Shown: positions 11,486 to 21,900 of the stretch, one piece after another
How the letters are laid out: every line of letters starts with the position of its first letter
Numbering within the stretch: the stretch's first letter is position 1
Origin: Glycine soja
Taxonomy: Eukaryota > Streptophyta > Magnoliopsida > Fabales > Fabaceae
Reading direction: 5' to 3'
Assembly (NCBI RefSeq): GCF_004193775.1
Contig: NC_041016.1
Location: forward strand, 45,756,767 to 45,820,766
DNA length: 64,000 bases
The notes under the pieces: model-generated
What the model was told of the DNA's origin: nothing
What the model saw: the letters and a program-made list of their open reading frames with translations, nothing else
The model's database searches: none
Translations under genes and position numbers: made by a program

Positions 11486-13292
11486 CCTTAATAGTCAAAG
11501 AAGAAAAAGCAAATTAACCACTTACAGAAATATTATCACCCGTAATAATTAATTTTATTTACTACACTCATAGAACTGTCTCTTGTAAAAAAAAATGCAC
11601 CTAATCCATGAAAAAAAAAACAGAATAAAAAAAAGGCTACGTTGACGGAAAAATTGACCCAAAGCATTCCCGTTCCACCCACCAAAAAACTCCCTACTCC
11701 CCACCCTCTCTCATAAACGAACATACGATGTTAAATGTTATTGGTAGTGACAAGAATAAGAGTAATGTAGGTGCAGGTGATATGAGAAACAAACAAAAAA
11801 GTAATGCAAAAAAATTGTTTCAGTACATTATCATGAGTAGATGAATCATGATTTTAGTGGATATGGGTCCAAAATTCCAAATTAAAGTTCAGAAGTGTGG
11901 TTCATAACATTATCTATGTTCTTCAATATCCAATGCCCTTAACATTATCTAGTGATTCATATTTTGAGATTTGAAAGTCCAAAATGATAAAAGAATATAT
12001 ATATATATATATATGCATGTGTCACTCCATGCTCTGAACAGAACACAACTCCAAAATCTCCAAACACATTCTAGAACTTCATTCCAAGTTACAATTAGAT
12101 AGCTAAGGTAATGACTAATACTAATAACATAAACAGTGATTATCACTTCTTCATGACTGACTAGAACCTGTTCTTGTTAATGTATCTAATTGAAGACTCA
12201 AGAAAATCCGATTTCTCTGGCAACAAACTAACATAATTTATTATTCATTTATGTATAAAGCTTAAATGAACCTAACATTTTTATGCCCCGGCCATATATA
12301 TATGCATCTGTATTGGATAATAATAACAATTAATTGATGGGCATTACTCTTTTTCAAAAGCAAAAAAATAATGCACGATTGAGTTTCTTTAGCACAATTT
12401 ATTATTCAAATGCTACCTCCAAAAAGGTCACTAGGGAACCCATCACCCAACAATAAAACAAAAGATGGAATTTAAAATTAAATTGAATTAGATCATTGTC
12501 AAAAGAAAAAGTTAGATATACCAGTATCTGACCATCAAAGATATTTTCCATCTCATGCATAATATAATCCCAGAAAGGCAATAGGATAAACAAGTAACAT
12601 CAACAAATTATGCAGCTTTTGATTTCAGTGTCAGGATTTTATATCAATTGTTAAAAAGGTTACAAATGTCAGCTCAGTTAACTCCAAAATTAGGTGAATC
12701 ATTATTAATGAAATCAATAGTCAGTTATATTTTATTATATGCAATGGTTCTAAGCCCAGGCTGAACGCTTTTACATCTGTTCTACTAGCAATAAAGGGGG
12801 TGTAATGTAAGGTGTTGAGTCAATTTTAGAGTTGGATCTGGCACTACTAATCTGAGCAAATCAGTGTATCTAAGCAATTTCAATTTTCACAAACGAAGCC
12901 TTCAGTTAGGCAAAGTGTATCTAAGCAAATCAGTGTTGTGCCTTTGATAGATCCCAAAAAGGTGGATATTGTTCCACCAGACCCAATCAGTGTCTTTATA
13001 AGTCTGGATATATTACATCTATTAAATCCAACATCTTTTCCTAATAAATAACAGTGCCACAACATTGGTGAACCTAACAAACCACAATTACAACCATGAC
13101 AGCATCCATGTTCTTCAATATCCAATGCCCTTAACATTATCTAGTGATTCATATTTTGAGATTTGAAAGTCCAAAATAATAAAGGAGCAGAGGAAAAAAG
13201 GAAGCCAATAATAATAATAATAATAAAGAGAAGGGAAAAAATTATGGGCACAATGGAAAGAAATATTTAAGTGCCAAAGGGTAGGTAGCCAC
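10874..13292. other. Gene-poor AT-rich segment of the nested CACTA
   Basis: Positions 10874-11400 are AT-rich with splice-like features upstream of the TNP2 start. Then comes a long (TA)n tract, then 11484-13292 with no protein I recognise. Minus-strand readings around 12880-13130 are open for short distances but match no family I know. The phrase ...CAATATCCAATGCCCTTAACATTATCTAGTGATTCATATTTTGAG occurs twice (11928-11972 and 13118-13162), so about 50 bp is duplicated 1.19 kb apart. Position in a CACTA element suggests acquired DNA or long introns. Confidence 0.6.
11401..11483. repeat. (TA)n microsatellite, 83 bp
   Basis: A pure TA run about 480 bp upstream of the minus-strand transposase start, so it could lie in its promoter or leader. 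Length is likely to be polymorphic. Confidence 0.95.
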
Positions 13293-13418
13293 CTCAAACA
13301 AGGTCAGATCAGTCCCACCAGTTATGTCCCAAACAATTCCAGTAGCCCTCTCTATACCAATATCCAGTAAAGGTGACTGGATGGCATTTAATTCAGCATC
13401 TCTTGCCCTTGATTTTCC
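13293..13418 (-). pseudogene. Captured single exon of an FtsZ2-like plastid-division GTPase
   Basis: The minus strand reads KSRARDAELNAIQSPLLDIG followed by IERATGIVWDITGGTDLTLFE. FtsZ2 proteins carry this stretch near the end of the GTPase/T7-loop region (consensus AIQSPLLDIGIERATGIVWNITGG). The block starts after a TTTAAG acceptor-like site (13419-13420) and ends at GAG followed by GT (13292-13291), so it looks like one exon with its original boundaries. Neither the preceding GTP-binding exons nor the following VNAAAEVIYDLVDPTAN exon is visible nearby. FtsZ2 normally assembles into the plastid Z-ring; this piece alone cannot. It lies within the nested CACTA and is best read as a captured gene fragment. 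An Asn-to-Asp change (VWDITGG) is visible. Confidence 0.85.
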
Positions 13419-15839
13419 TTAAACACAAAAAGAAGCCACGTGATAAATTTCAATAATATATGTAGCTCAAAAATTAGAATGCCAAGAAAACAGAAAGTGG
13501 TGTAGAAGAGGTAAAAAAATTGTATTTGTTAACCATTACAGCATAATATTAGGAATATCTTCAGAGTTCAGATTACGTTAGAATATATTAGCATATCTTC
13601 AGAATATACTGTGAAATCAATTAGTCATGTAAATAAGGAAGCAACCTAAGGAATTGTTTCCTGGTTTATTTCCTTAGTTATTAAGGGTTGGTTATATACT
13701 AGTGCTTGTATTAGTGGACTTGGGCTTGTAATAAAACACTGGCTTAGTATTTTGTTTCATATGCTTACACCCTTCATATTGCTTTGTTGGGTATACAAAA
13801 AATAGTTATAATGCAATGCCAGCCATGCCCCAAAGATCACTTCATTTGTATAAATCCTTTCCTTTTGGACATGCATGCTGATGAGCCAATATGTACAACC
13901 GTCGAACATTTATAGTTTGAGTATCACACAATCACACTACTCTCTACACATTATACAATCTTTTTGTAATCAAAACAGAGGATCAAGAGCTTCTTCAGAT
14001 TCCAATCACTGCATAATTATGAATCAAATAGAAGATCAAGAATTGGAGGCTACATTGCAGTTTCCATACACATAATACATTGAAGTTTGCTCACCGGGCA
14101 AAGTACATTGAAATACGAGCAGCACAAAACAAGGCAAGTTAAATTTGATGACTTTTTTTTGGTTGAATCAAAATTTTATTCCTACCAAATGACAATGTAC
14201 AGCCTGCACACAATACAAAGAACAAGAAACAGCTCCTAATTTTTTTTCAGCATAAGTATAAAAATTTCTCACATTCATCACCACTTCCTCGTTTAGCTTC
14301 AAAATTCTTACCAACTCCGTGTGCAATTCTGGAGTATGTTTATCGCTCAAATTTTTAATGGAAGAGAATGAGAGATGTTTTGAATGGTTTTCTTTTTGTT
14401 GCGTTGGAAGAATTTCTATGAACCCCGATTTAAAAAGCAATATTTCAATGAACCACAATTTAAAAGGCAATATTTCTATTAATCCCATATTTAAAAGGCA
14501 ATTGGGAATGTTGAAATTAAACAAATTATAGGATTTTAGGTATTGAAGGAGAAAAATGAGAGAATATAGATTATGTATATTGTGATGGGTTACAAGGTGA
14601 TACAAATCATAAAGCACTACCCCTTATTAGTGTATTGCCTAAGGTTCTAACTCTATCCCTCAAAATTTTGTAATTTGAGTTCTGTCCAAGCTTTATTAGG
14701 ACGACTAGATTGAAGTTTGAATACTTACAATAGAACTCTGCTGTATCAGGTAGTCCTGTGGCCTTAAAATCATACATGCACCGCCAGCAAAGTTCAGACT
14801 TGAGGAAAAACGTCAGTGACACTGAACACAATACAAATAAAAGAAGTTAGGAAAAGAGAGTATCGAGATGATCTATTTTTTAGCACTCAATTAGCAAAAG
14901 GAGGATGGACTGAAAAAAAGGTCCAGAAAAAGGAGGCATTAAATGTTCAGCCTAACCTGGAGGTGATTAAGTAACACTGATTTCCCCTGGAAACAACCGT
15001 GCATACAGATTGTGGAATTGCAGCTGTAATCTGCATTAATGAAAAAAACATTTTGCCATTAATATTTGATAAAACTCCAACCTAGAAAAAAGTATGCAGC
15101 GATCCTTCAAGACCTAGATTCTTGGTTTGAATCTGAGTGACTCTCCCTCCAGAATAGTACACATAAGACCATGAAGGAGGGCCACAAGGGTTTGTGACAC
15201 CATAACAACCCTTTTCTGAAATCATTAAGAATTCTGAGATCATTCAGGTTTGTGACACCATAACAACCCATTGTGATCATCAGGATTAAAAACACAAAGA
15301 TGCTAACTTTCATCATACCCATCATGGTTACCTTAACCCCACAGAGAAAACAAAATTCAAGGTAGAAACTTTCCCATAAAACTCACAACCTCATTTGTGT
15401 CAAAGATCGGCATCTGAGTCGTAGGAACAGAACGAGACAGCAACAACAGACCCAGTGGGAAAAGAACAGAACATGTGAGTATAAATGTGCGGTACCGAGA
15501 AAGAAAAAAAAAACAAGGAATAGTTGCAACCCTAGCGTAGGATGGTTGTTCAGGGAATCGGAAAAGGGAAAAGAAAAAAAAAACAGATACTCTTATCGAA
15601 AGGAAAAATCAAAGAAGAAAACGAAACAATTGAAGAGCGGAGAAAGGAGAAGAAGAAGAGTGAAGAGAGAATCTTGTACCTGAGTTGAGAGCGGAAGTGA
15701 GGGGTGGAATTAGGGATTGAAGGTTGGGGACAACCAGTACATATTGGGATTTTGTAAATTTTTTAGAGGGAATTTTTTTTTTTTGCTGGGAAAAAATATG
15801 ATTTTTTTTATTTTAAAAAGAAAAGAGTGAAAAAATAAT
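13419..15839. other. Gene-poor segment of the nested CACTA with possible LTR-like stretch and short repeats
   Basis: Nothing clearly coding. Positions 13548-13800 (TTAGGAATATCTTCAGAG... GGTTGGTTATATACTAGTGC ... AATAAAACACTGG) resemble a short LTR with a polyadenylation-like AATAAA, but no duplicated ends were confirmed. A 31-bp tandem repeat lies at 14410-14503. The phrase GTTTGTGACACCATAACAACCC occurs twice (about 15190 and 15248). Positions 15380-15720 are purine-rich with a minus-strand CAG/GTACAAG donor-like site near 15680, consistent with a non-coding first exon of the minus-strand genes. Confidence 0.5.
14410..14503. repeat. Tandem repeat, three copies of about 31 bp
   Basis: Three adjacent diverged copies of AATATTTCTATNAACCCNNATTTAAAAGGC can be read from 14410 to 14503. 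Confidence 0.8.
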
Positions 15840-15966
15840 ATTTAATTAGCAGAGGTTATAACACCTCTGCAAATTAAGTACAAAAAATTGCAGTTTTTAA
15901 TAAATTAAGGAGGTTTCTAAAACCTCCGCAAAATAACCTCCATTATTTAATATTTTTTTTGTAGTG
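15840..15966. repeat. Subterminal repeats and right terminus of nested CACTA
   Basis: Contains GCAGAGGTTATAACACCTCTGC and GGAGGTTTCTAAAACCTCCGC, palindromes of the same AGGTTTT/AAAACCT type as at 4018-4410, then ends TTTTTTTTGTAGTG. Confidence 0.85.
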
Positions 15967-15969
15967 AAG
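15967..15969. repeat. Target-site duplication AAG, right copy
   Basis: Matches 3999-4001 and immediately follows the terminal GTAGTG. Confidence 0.9.
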
Positions 15970-16821
15970 TGTGCGAGCGGGGAATTCTGATATGTATGGA
16001 TTCCTCGAGCCATAGTCCATTCAGAGATCTGGACAATCACAATTTGAATCCAAAAGTTACATCAAGAGTTGGATACAAAGTTCAAAATGAGATGTTTACC
16101 TTGGAGCCTACTTAAATGGGTAAGTCAAACACAACAATTGAATTTAAATAATCCATACTACTACAATAACCCATATTCGTCTCTACTACAACGGACACTG
16201 GCAAATGGTCGTCATTCTGCCTAAGGAAAACCTAGTTGTCTGGTTTTGTTCTTTACATAACAAGCCAGACAACTACCTTAAGGGAATAATTAACATGTCA
16301 ATATTGTTTTCAATACATTTTCATTGGCATAACTCAACAACATCAATATTTTAATGTTCCTCATATTCAACACTAGTGCTTTGAAAGGACTTATTGATAC
16401 TCCATAACCTAAATCCAAGGCTGCTGCTAGGTGGATTGTTGTTAAGGTACGTGATTTAAATAAAACTTTTACTTATATATATTTTATGTGTGTGTACACT
16501 AATTGTAGTTAACGTTTAATTAATATCCAAATTTCATTATGTATTTAGTGTAATAGACAAAAAGGAATCACTGAATGTGGCTACTACGTGATGCACTGGA
16601 TGTCCACGATAATCTTAGGATCTTTCAGGAATAATTGGGAGACGGTAATTGTTTATTTCAAACAAAGTTGGTTTTCTTATAATTGTTATTACATTATTAA
16701 TTTATTTTTTTATTTGATCATGCAGTATTTTAATGACGTTAGACCATTGGAAGTAGAGAGATTCAAGGCGTTTCGCATCCAGTGGGCACAGTATTATCTA
16801 AAAGTTAGAAATCAAACATAG
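15970..16821 (+). pseudogene. Ulp1-like cysteine protease domain of the Tgm-like element, C-terminal part
   Basis: Continuation of the gene cut at 3998. Exon blocks: 15970-16120 (RAGNSDMYGFLEP then a TAG stop, SIQRSGQSQF), about 16190-16290 (GHWQMVVILPKENLVVWFCS, NKPDNYLKGIIN), about 16375-16445 (AAARWIVVK before GTACGTG), about 16549-16640 (NRQKGITECGYYVMHWMSTI) and 16726-16821 (YFNDVRPLEVERFKAF, ending VRNQT and stop). The His of GHW, the Asp of KPDN and the Cys of ECGYY fit the His-Asp-Cys triad of Ulp1/SENP-type peptidases, which cleave SUMO-like tags. Such domains are common passengers in plant CACTA and MULE elements. The TAG inside the first block and the 12-kb insertion make it a pseudogene. 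Confidence 0.85.
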
Positions 16822-17506
16822 GATGTTAGGCAACTATGTAACTTTAGGTTACTTAATTAGTTTACATACTTTGCATTACATTTTTTACAATTGTTGTTTC
16901 ATTTTAACATTGAATAACCTTTGTTGATAGCTAGCTTTTTGCAAAAACCTATTTGAAAGCAGAATGCAAATTATATATGTTGTGTGTTGTGTGGTCTGAT
17001 TTTAAATTTACAGGTTAAATTTTGGTTTTTTTGTAAAAACAGAGACATTATTTTAAAAAAATTCCTGAACATCGGTTTTTTACAGAAAACCGATGTTGAC
17101 TAACGTTAACATTGATTTTTTTTACAGAAAACCGATGATAACTAACGTTAACATCGGTTTTTTTTACAAAAAACTAGTTTTAACTGTCAACATTAACACA
17201 TTCGTTAACATCAGTTTTTTTTACAGAAAACCGATGTTAACTGTCAACATTAACACATTCGTTAACATCGGTTTTTTGTAAAAACCGATGTTAACTTTCA
17301 ACATTAATATACATTTTTTGGGTGTAATTCATATTAGCAACATCGGTTATTTATATAACCGATGTTGGTAATTTTACGTTAACATCGGTTTTTTAAAAAC
17401 CGATGTTAACGATAATACTATCAACGTCGGTACTTTCAACATCGGTTCAAAAACAAATGTTGAAAGTCATAAATAACCGATGTAGAAAGCATATTTTCTA
17501 ATAGTG
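16822..17506. repeat. 3' subterminal palindrome array and terminus of Tgm-like element
   Basis: From about 17064 to 17485 the motif ACATCGGTTTTT-spacer-AAAACCGATGTTAAC occurs about seven times, each unit a short hairpin. The units are joined by spacers such as CTGTCAACATTAACACATTCG (17179-17199 and repeated at 17239-17259). The array ends with the terminus TTTTCTAATAGTG at 17506. Such arrays are the expected docking sites for the element's DNA-binding protein. Positions 16822-17060 are AT-rich with no gene. Confidence 0.88.
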
Positions 17507-17509
17507 CTA

Positions 17510-18860
17510 GTTAGCTTTTGTAGTTAATCTAATTTTTGTTTACTTAGCAAAAAAATCTTAGAGTACATTGCAGAATCTTGAGCCTTTGTTCTCAATTATC
17601 AAGTTGGTAATATCAGAGAGGTGGTCTTTATACTTTCTTCAAGAATTGACAATCGATTTTGTAAGTAGAATAACCTTCCTAAAGATATGATAGAGAGGGT
17701 TCACATCAATAATGTGGACTTATCATATGCTAAAAGTTTTAGGATTCCATGCAACCATATACATCTTGGATACATGTGGCCATGTGCATTTGACTTTTGC
17801 TTAAAAAAAACTTATTTTCTATCCAGAAGTCCCATATGTGCAATGCAATTTTCCCAAAGAAAAATCATATTTTTGTTATATTAGTTTACTAAAAGAAACT
17901 TTCTTATAAACTATTATGAAAAAATCAATATGGAGATTATTGTGTTTATCTATTTTTTTATTTTTCAAAATCCTTTATGTTGAATAGAATGAATGGACGG
18001 CTAAAGATCAATCAGTCATTGGAAAAAGCCAAATGTACTATGACAAAAATCCTAAGAATGATAAACATGACTTTACTAAGCCAAATGAACCAATTTTGCA
18101 CAATAAATGAACATGGAGATGTACCCACATGTAGAGGTTCTATATGCATGTACATTATTTCCATTTTAATTTATAGTGCAAAAATTCCTTCTTCAACATC
18201 ATCGAAGCTATGTTTATACCCTTAGGATTTTTATCAAAGTAAATTTGGCTTTTTCCAATAACTCATAGATGTTGAGCGATTCTCTCATTTTTATTTAGCA
18301 TGAAAGATTTTGAAAAATCAAAAAAATAGTTAAACACAATCTCCATATAGATTCATGCATAATATTTTATATGGAAGTTTCTATTTGAAAAAAAAAAATA
18401 CAAGCATGTAACTTTTGTGTGGCTTGCATTGCACATCTAAGACATCTAGTCTGAAAAATAGTCTTTGAAAATTGAAAGTCAAATGCGCATCAAACCACAT
18501 GCATTCGAGATGCAATATGGTGGTAATTTTTTCATGTAGGGAATCCTCACACTTTCAACCAATGATAAGTCCACATTATTGATGTGAACATTCTCTACAC
18601 ACTTTCATGTATGGAAACCATTGTACTTACAAAATAGTTTGTCAATTTTTGAAGAAAGCATAAAGACTCCTTTCATGATATTAGCGGCTTAATCGTTGAA
18701 CTAAAGCCTCAAAATTTTTCCCATGTCTCTATGTCTTTTCCTATGAAAATAATATAATTGAGATTAACTGCAACCTAACTGACAATGTTTTAAAATAATC
18801 CCTTCTCAACCTTCCATTTTGTATTGGAAGAAAAGAAATCATAATTATGCAATGATATAA
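17510..18860. repeat. Imperfect long palindrome, unit 1 (left arm cut by the CACTA element)
   Basis: Left-arm phrases (CTTTATACTTTCTTCAAGAA, CACATCAATAATGTGGACTTA, TTTTAGGATTCC, TTGCACAATAAATGAACATG) recur as reverse complements on the right (TTTGAAGAAAGCATAAAG, AAGTCCACATTATTGATGTG, GGAATCCTCACAC), folding around a centre near 18140 with a loop of only about 25 bp. Short frames such as 17687-17884 are not genes: they fall within the arms. The outermost part of the left arm is missing because the Tgm-like element inserted at 17506/17507. Confidence 0.82.
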
Positions 18861-18982
18861 ATCAAGAAAAACAACAACTCGATATAGTCTTAATTAAATT
18901 AAAATCAATCAATCTCTGCAAAATAATGTTTTGGTGCAAACAATAAAAAATAAAAAAAGAAGTTTGATTCATATGCTTTGAA

Positions 18983-21900
18983 GCAAAGGAACTATGTATT
19001 TATATTAGGCAGTTATAGCAGAGTGGGGGTGGAAGAATTATCGAATTCTCTCTCTAGATCTTCCTTCTTTTTAGCATTTTGTTCCCTTTTGGGGTGGTTA
19101 CTATTTTTTTTCTTTTGGTGGCTGTAATTCGTGGTTTCTTATGTTAATGGAGGATAATTCCTAACTATCTCTTGCATTTGTTTTCTTCTGCTACTAAATT
19201 CCTTCCATTCTTGCCTTCATTAATTTGCCTCCATTACATTGGTGCTTTCATTGCTTCATGGTTGACAACACACGCATGAAGGAGCTTACAGGGGATGTCA
19301 AAAGGATCCTGGAGATGATGGAAAACCGCAATAAAGAATATGCTGTTCGGTATGAGACCTTAGAAACAACACTGGAGATGACACTGAAGGATAAAACTTG
19401 AGATCCTGGGAGTATATCATGGGCTATGAACAATCACCCTTTTCAGGTTAGGAATGTTAAGATTGATTTTCCCAGATTAGATGGATCAGATATTTTACAA
19501 TGGATATTCAAGGCTGAACAGTTTTTTAACTATCATAAAACACCGGGTGAGCAACGATTAATTATTGCTTCAATTCACTTGGATAAAGAGGTTGTGCCCT
19601 GCAACCAAATGATGACTCGTGAAAATTCATTCAAAACATGGATTGCTTTTACGCGAGCCTTAGAGACAGAATTTGGCCCATCACCGTATGAATGTCCTAG
19701 ATCTCAGTTGTTTAAACTCGCTCAAATTGGTTCAGTTCAGTCATATTACATGCAGTTCACGGCTTTAGCTAATCGAGTACAAGGAATTACACAAGAAGCT
19801 CTATTGGATTGCTTTGTGGGAGGATTAAAACCTGATATCAGAAGGGATGTCATTGCACAATCACCTACATGACTCCTCAGAACAATTTCGTTGGCCAAAC
19901 TCTATGAAGAGAAACATACACCTAAACCCAAAACTTTTTCTTCGAGTTTTTCTTCCAAAACACAAACCTCAAACACAAACTCAAACCTAAACACAAACCA
20001 AAACAGCCCTCAATCCCTAAAATCCACAAGCTTACCCCCACTATTACCCACAACCACCCACCAAACCTATCAATGTTAAGAAAATGACATCGGCAGAAAT
20101 GCAGTTGAGAAGAGAAAGGGGCCTATGCTTTACTTGTGATGACAAGTTTTCCCCTAGCCATCGTTGTCCTAATAAGCAATATTTTGTTCTATAGTGGGAA
20201 GAAGAGGATGAACCTGCATTACAACCAGATCCACCAGACGACGTTGAGACAGCTGGTGACCCTAGTTTGCAAGATCATCATTTGTCTTATAATGCTTTAA
20301 AAGGCTCATCAGGTCTTGGAACAATGAAGTTTCAAGGATCAATAAATGGATTGGGAGTGCAGATTCTACTAGATAGTGGGAGTTCAGATAACTTCCTCCA
20401 GCCTAGACTAGCTCAATGCCTGAAGTTACCTGTAGAACCAATTCCTAATTTGCAGGTTTTGGTGGGAAATGGAAATGCCTTGACTGCTGAAGGATTAATT
20501 CTAGACTTGGAGGTGAAAATCCAAGGTCATACACTGAAGCTACCAGTGTACCTACTTCCAGTTTCTGGTGCTGATCCAGTGCTCGGGGCTGCATGGTTGG
20601 CAACAATTGGGCCTCATCTTTCTGATTATAGTACTCTGATATTGAAGTTTTACTTGGGTAATCAATTTATCACCTTGCATGGCGAGAGACCCTCCCTACG
20701 ACAACAGGCTCAATTTAATCACATGAGAAGAATGCATCATACGCATGCCATTGCGGAACTGTTTACTTTACAATACTCAAGGTTGGATGGTCCACAGGAC
20801 CAGTTATTAGATATACCGGTTGATATGGAACCAGAACTTGTCATGATACTTTACACTTATAGAACAGTCTTTGATGTGCCATCAGGATTACCCCCTAGCA
20901 GAACTCACAATCATTCAATCCCATTGGTTGAAGGTGCTGGACCAGTAAAAGTCAAGCCATATAGGTATCCTCACAGCCAGAAGGATCAGATTGAAGTAAT
21001 TAATGATAGCTGACATGCTCAAGGAAGGGATTATTGCCCCTAGCAGAAGCCCTTTTTCACCTCCAATCATTCTTGTCAAGAAGAAGGATGGCACTTGGAG
21101 ATTTTGCACAGATTACAGGGCCTTGAATGCCATCACAATCAAAGATAGCTTTCCTATTCCCACTGTTGGTGAACTAATTGATTTACTTCATGGGGCAGTA
21201 TATTTCTCAAAGCTTGATTTGAGATATCTGGTTATCACCAAATACTAGTAAATGAGGAGAACAGGCATAAAACAGCTTTCAGGACACATCAAGGGCATTA
21301 TGAATGGCTTGCCATGCCATTTGGGCTCACTAATGCCCCTGCTACATTTCAGTCTCTCATGAATAAGGTATTTCAGTGCTATTTATGGAAATTTGTACTA
21401 GTCTTTTTTTATGGCATACTTATATACAGTCCAAACTGGTCAGCTCATTTACAACATTTGGTAATAGTGCTGAAAGTATTACAACAACATAAGTTGTATG
21501 CCAAATTATCCAAATGTTCATTTGGGTTACAAGAGATCGATTACTTGGGCCACACAGTATTAGGCAAGGGAGTAACAATGGATCAAGAAAAGGTTCAAGA
21601 AGTCCTGAATTGGCCATATCCTATAAATCTGAAGCAATTGAGAGGCTTCCTCGGTCTGACTGGATACTACAGGAAATTTATCAAAGGTTATGTGTCAATC
21701 GCAACTCCTTTATCCAATCTGTTGAAGAAGGTAAACTTTCATTGGAATGACCACACTTCCATGGCTTTTGACAATTTGAAAGCTGCAATTACCAAGGCAC
21801 CAGTACTGGCATTGCCTGATTTTTCCAAAGCCTTTACATTGGAAACTGATGCCTCTGGTATAGGCATTAGGGCTGTATTGAGTCAGGAACAACACCCAAT

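Larger units (their letters stand above)
4002..15966 (-). mobile_element. Complete-ended nested CACTA transposon (about 12.0 kb)
   Basis: The left end is CACTACAACAAATCTG and the right end is ...TTTTTTTTGTAGTG, giving a terminal inverted repeat of CACTACAAnAAA type. Both ends are flanked by AAG (3999-4001 and 15967-15969). Removing 4002-15966 plus one AAG restores a continuous Ulp1 exon in the host element (reading ...IETSVRAGNSDMYGFLEP). Internal genes run on the minus strand, so the transposase-proximal end is the 15966 side. Subterminal repeats AGGTTTTNAAACCTCC are present at both ends. About 4.8 kb between the right end and the TNP2 start is gene-poor and includes an FtsZ2-like exon, so the element probably picked up foreign DNA. 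Nonsense codons in TNP2 suggest it is non-autonomous now. Confidence 0.93.
1..17506 (+). mobile_element. Tgm-like CACTA (En/Spm) transposon, 5' end outside window
   Basis: The 3' terminus is seen at 17506, where the sequence ends ...TTTTCTAATAGTG; read inward on the minus strand this is CACTATTAGAAAATATGC. It is preceded by about 450 bp of subterminal palindromes. Inside are a TNP2-type transposase remnant and a Ptta/En/Spm plus Ulp1 gene, both on the + strand and in the order usual for legume CACTA elements. The base after the terminus begins CTA, matching a single CTA at the unoccupied sites 37348-37350 (CTT there) and 53638-53640. The TIR resembles soybean Tgm elements from memory; that family name is an inference. 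The element is interrupted by a second CACTA at 4002-15966, so its own length in the window is about 5.5 kb. It looks inactive because both genes are broken. Confidence 0.85.

Noticed and set aside
11536..11724. Short minus-strand frame rich in Phe and Gly
   Set aside because: Arises from A/T homopolymer runs and has no family resemblance.
13548..13800. Possible solo LTR of a copia-like element
   Set aside because: No matching TG...CA ends with target duplication could be confirmed by eye; kept only as a remark in the gene-poor segment.
14168..14617. 149-codon minus-strand frame (KLNEEVVMNVRNFYTYAEKK) as a captured gene
   Set aside because: Part is the 31-bp tandem repeat and the rest matches no family I recognise.
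17064..17485. Regular palindromic repeats considered as a CRISPR-like array
   Set aside because: Plant transposon context, unequal spacers, some spacers identical, and direct contact with a CACTA terminus.
17687..17884. Conserved open frame starting MIERVHINNVDLSYAK, also at 37528 and 53818
   Set aside because: It lies entirely inside an arm of the long palindrome. Conservation follows from the unit duplication, and no protein family or codon bias supports it.
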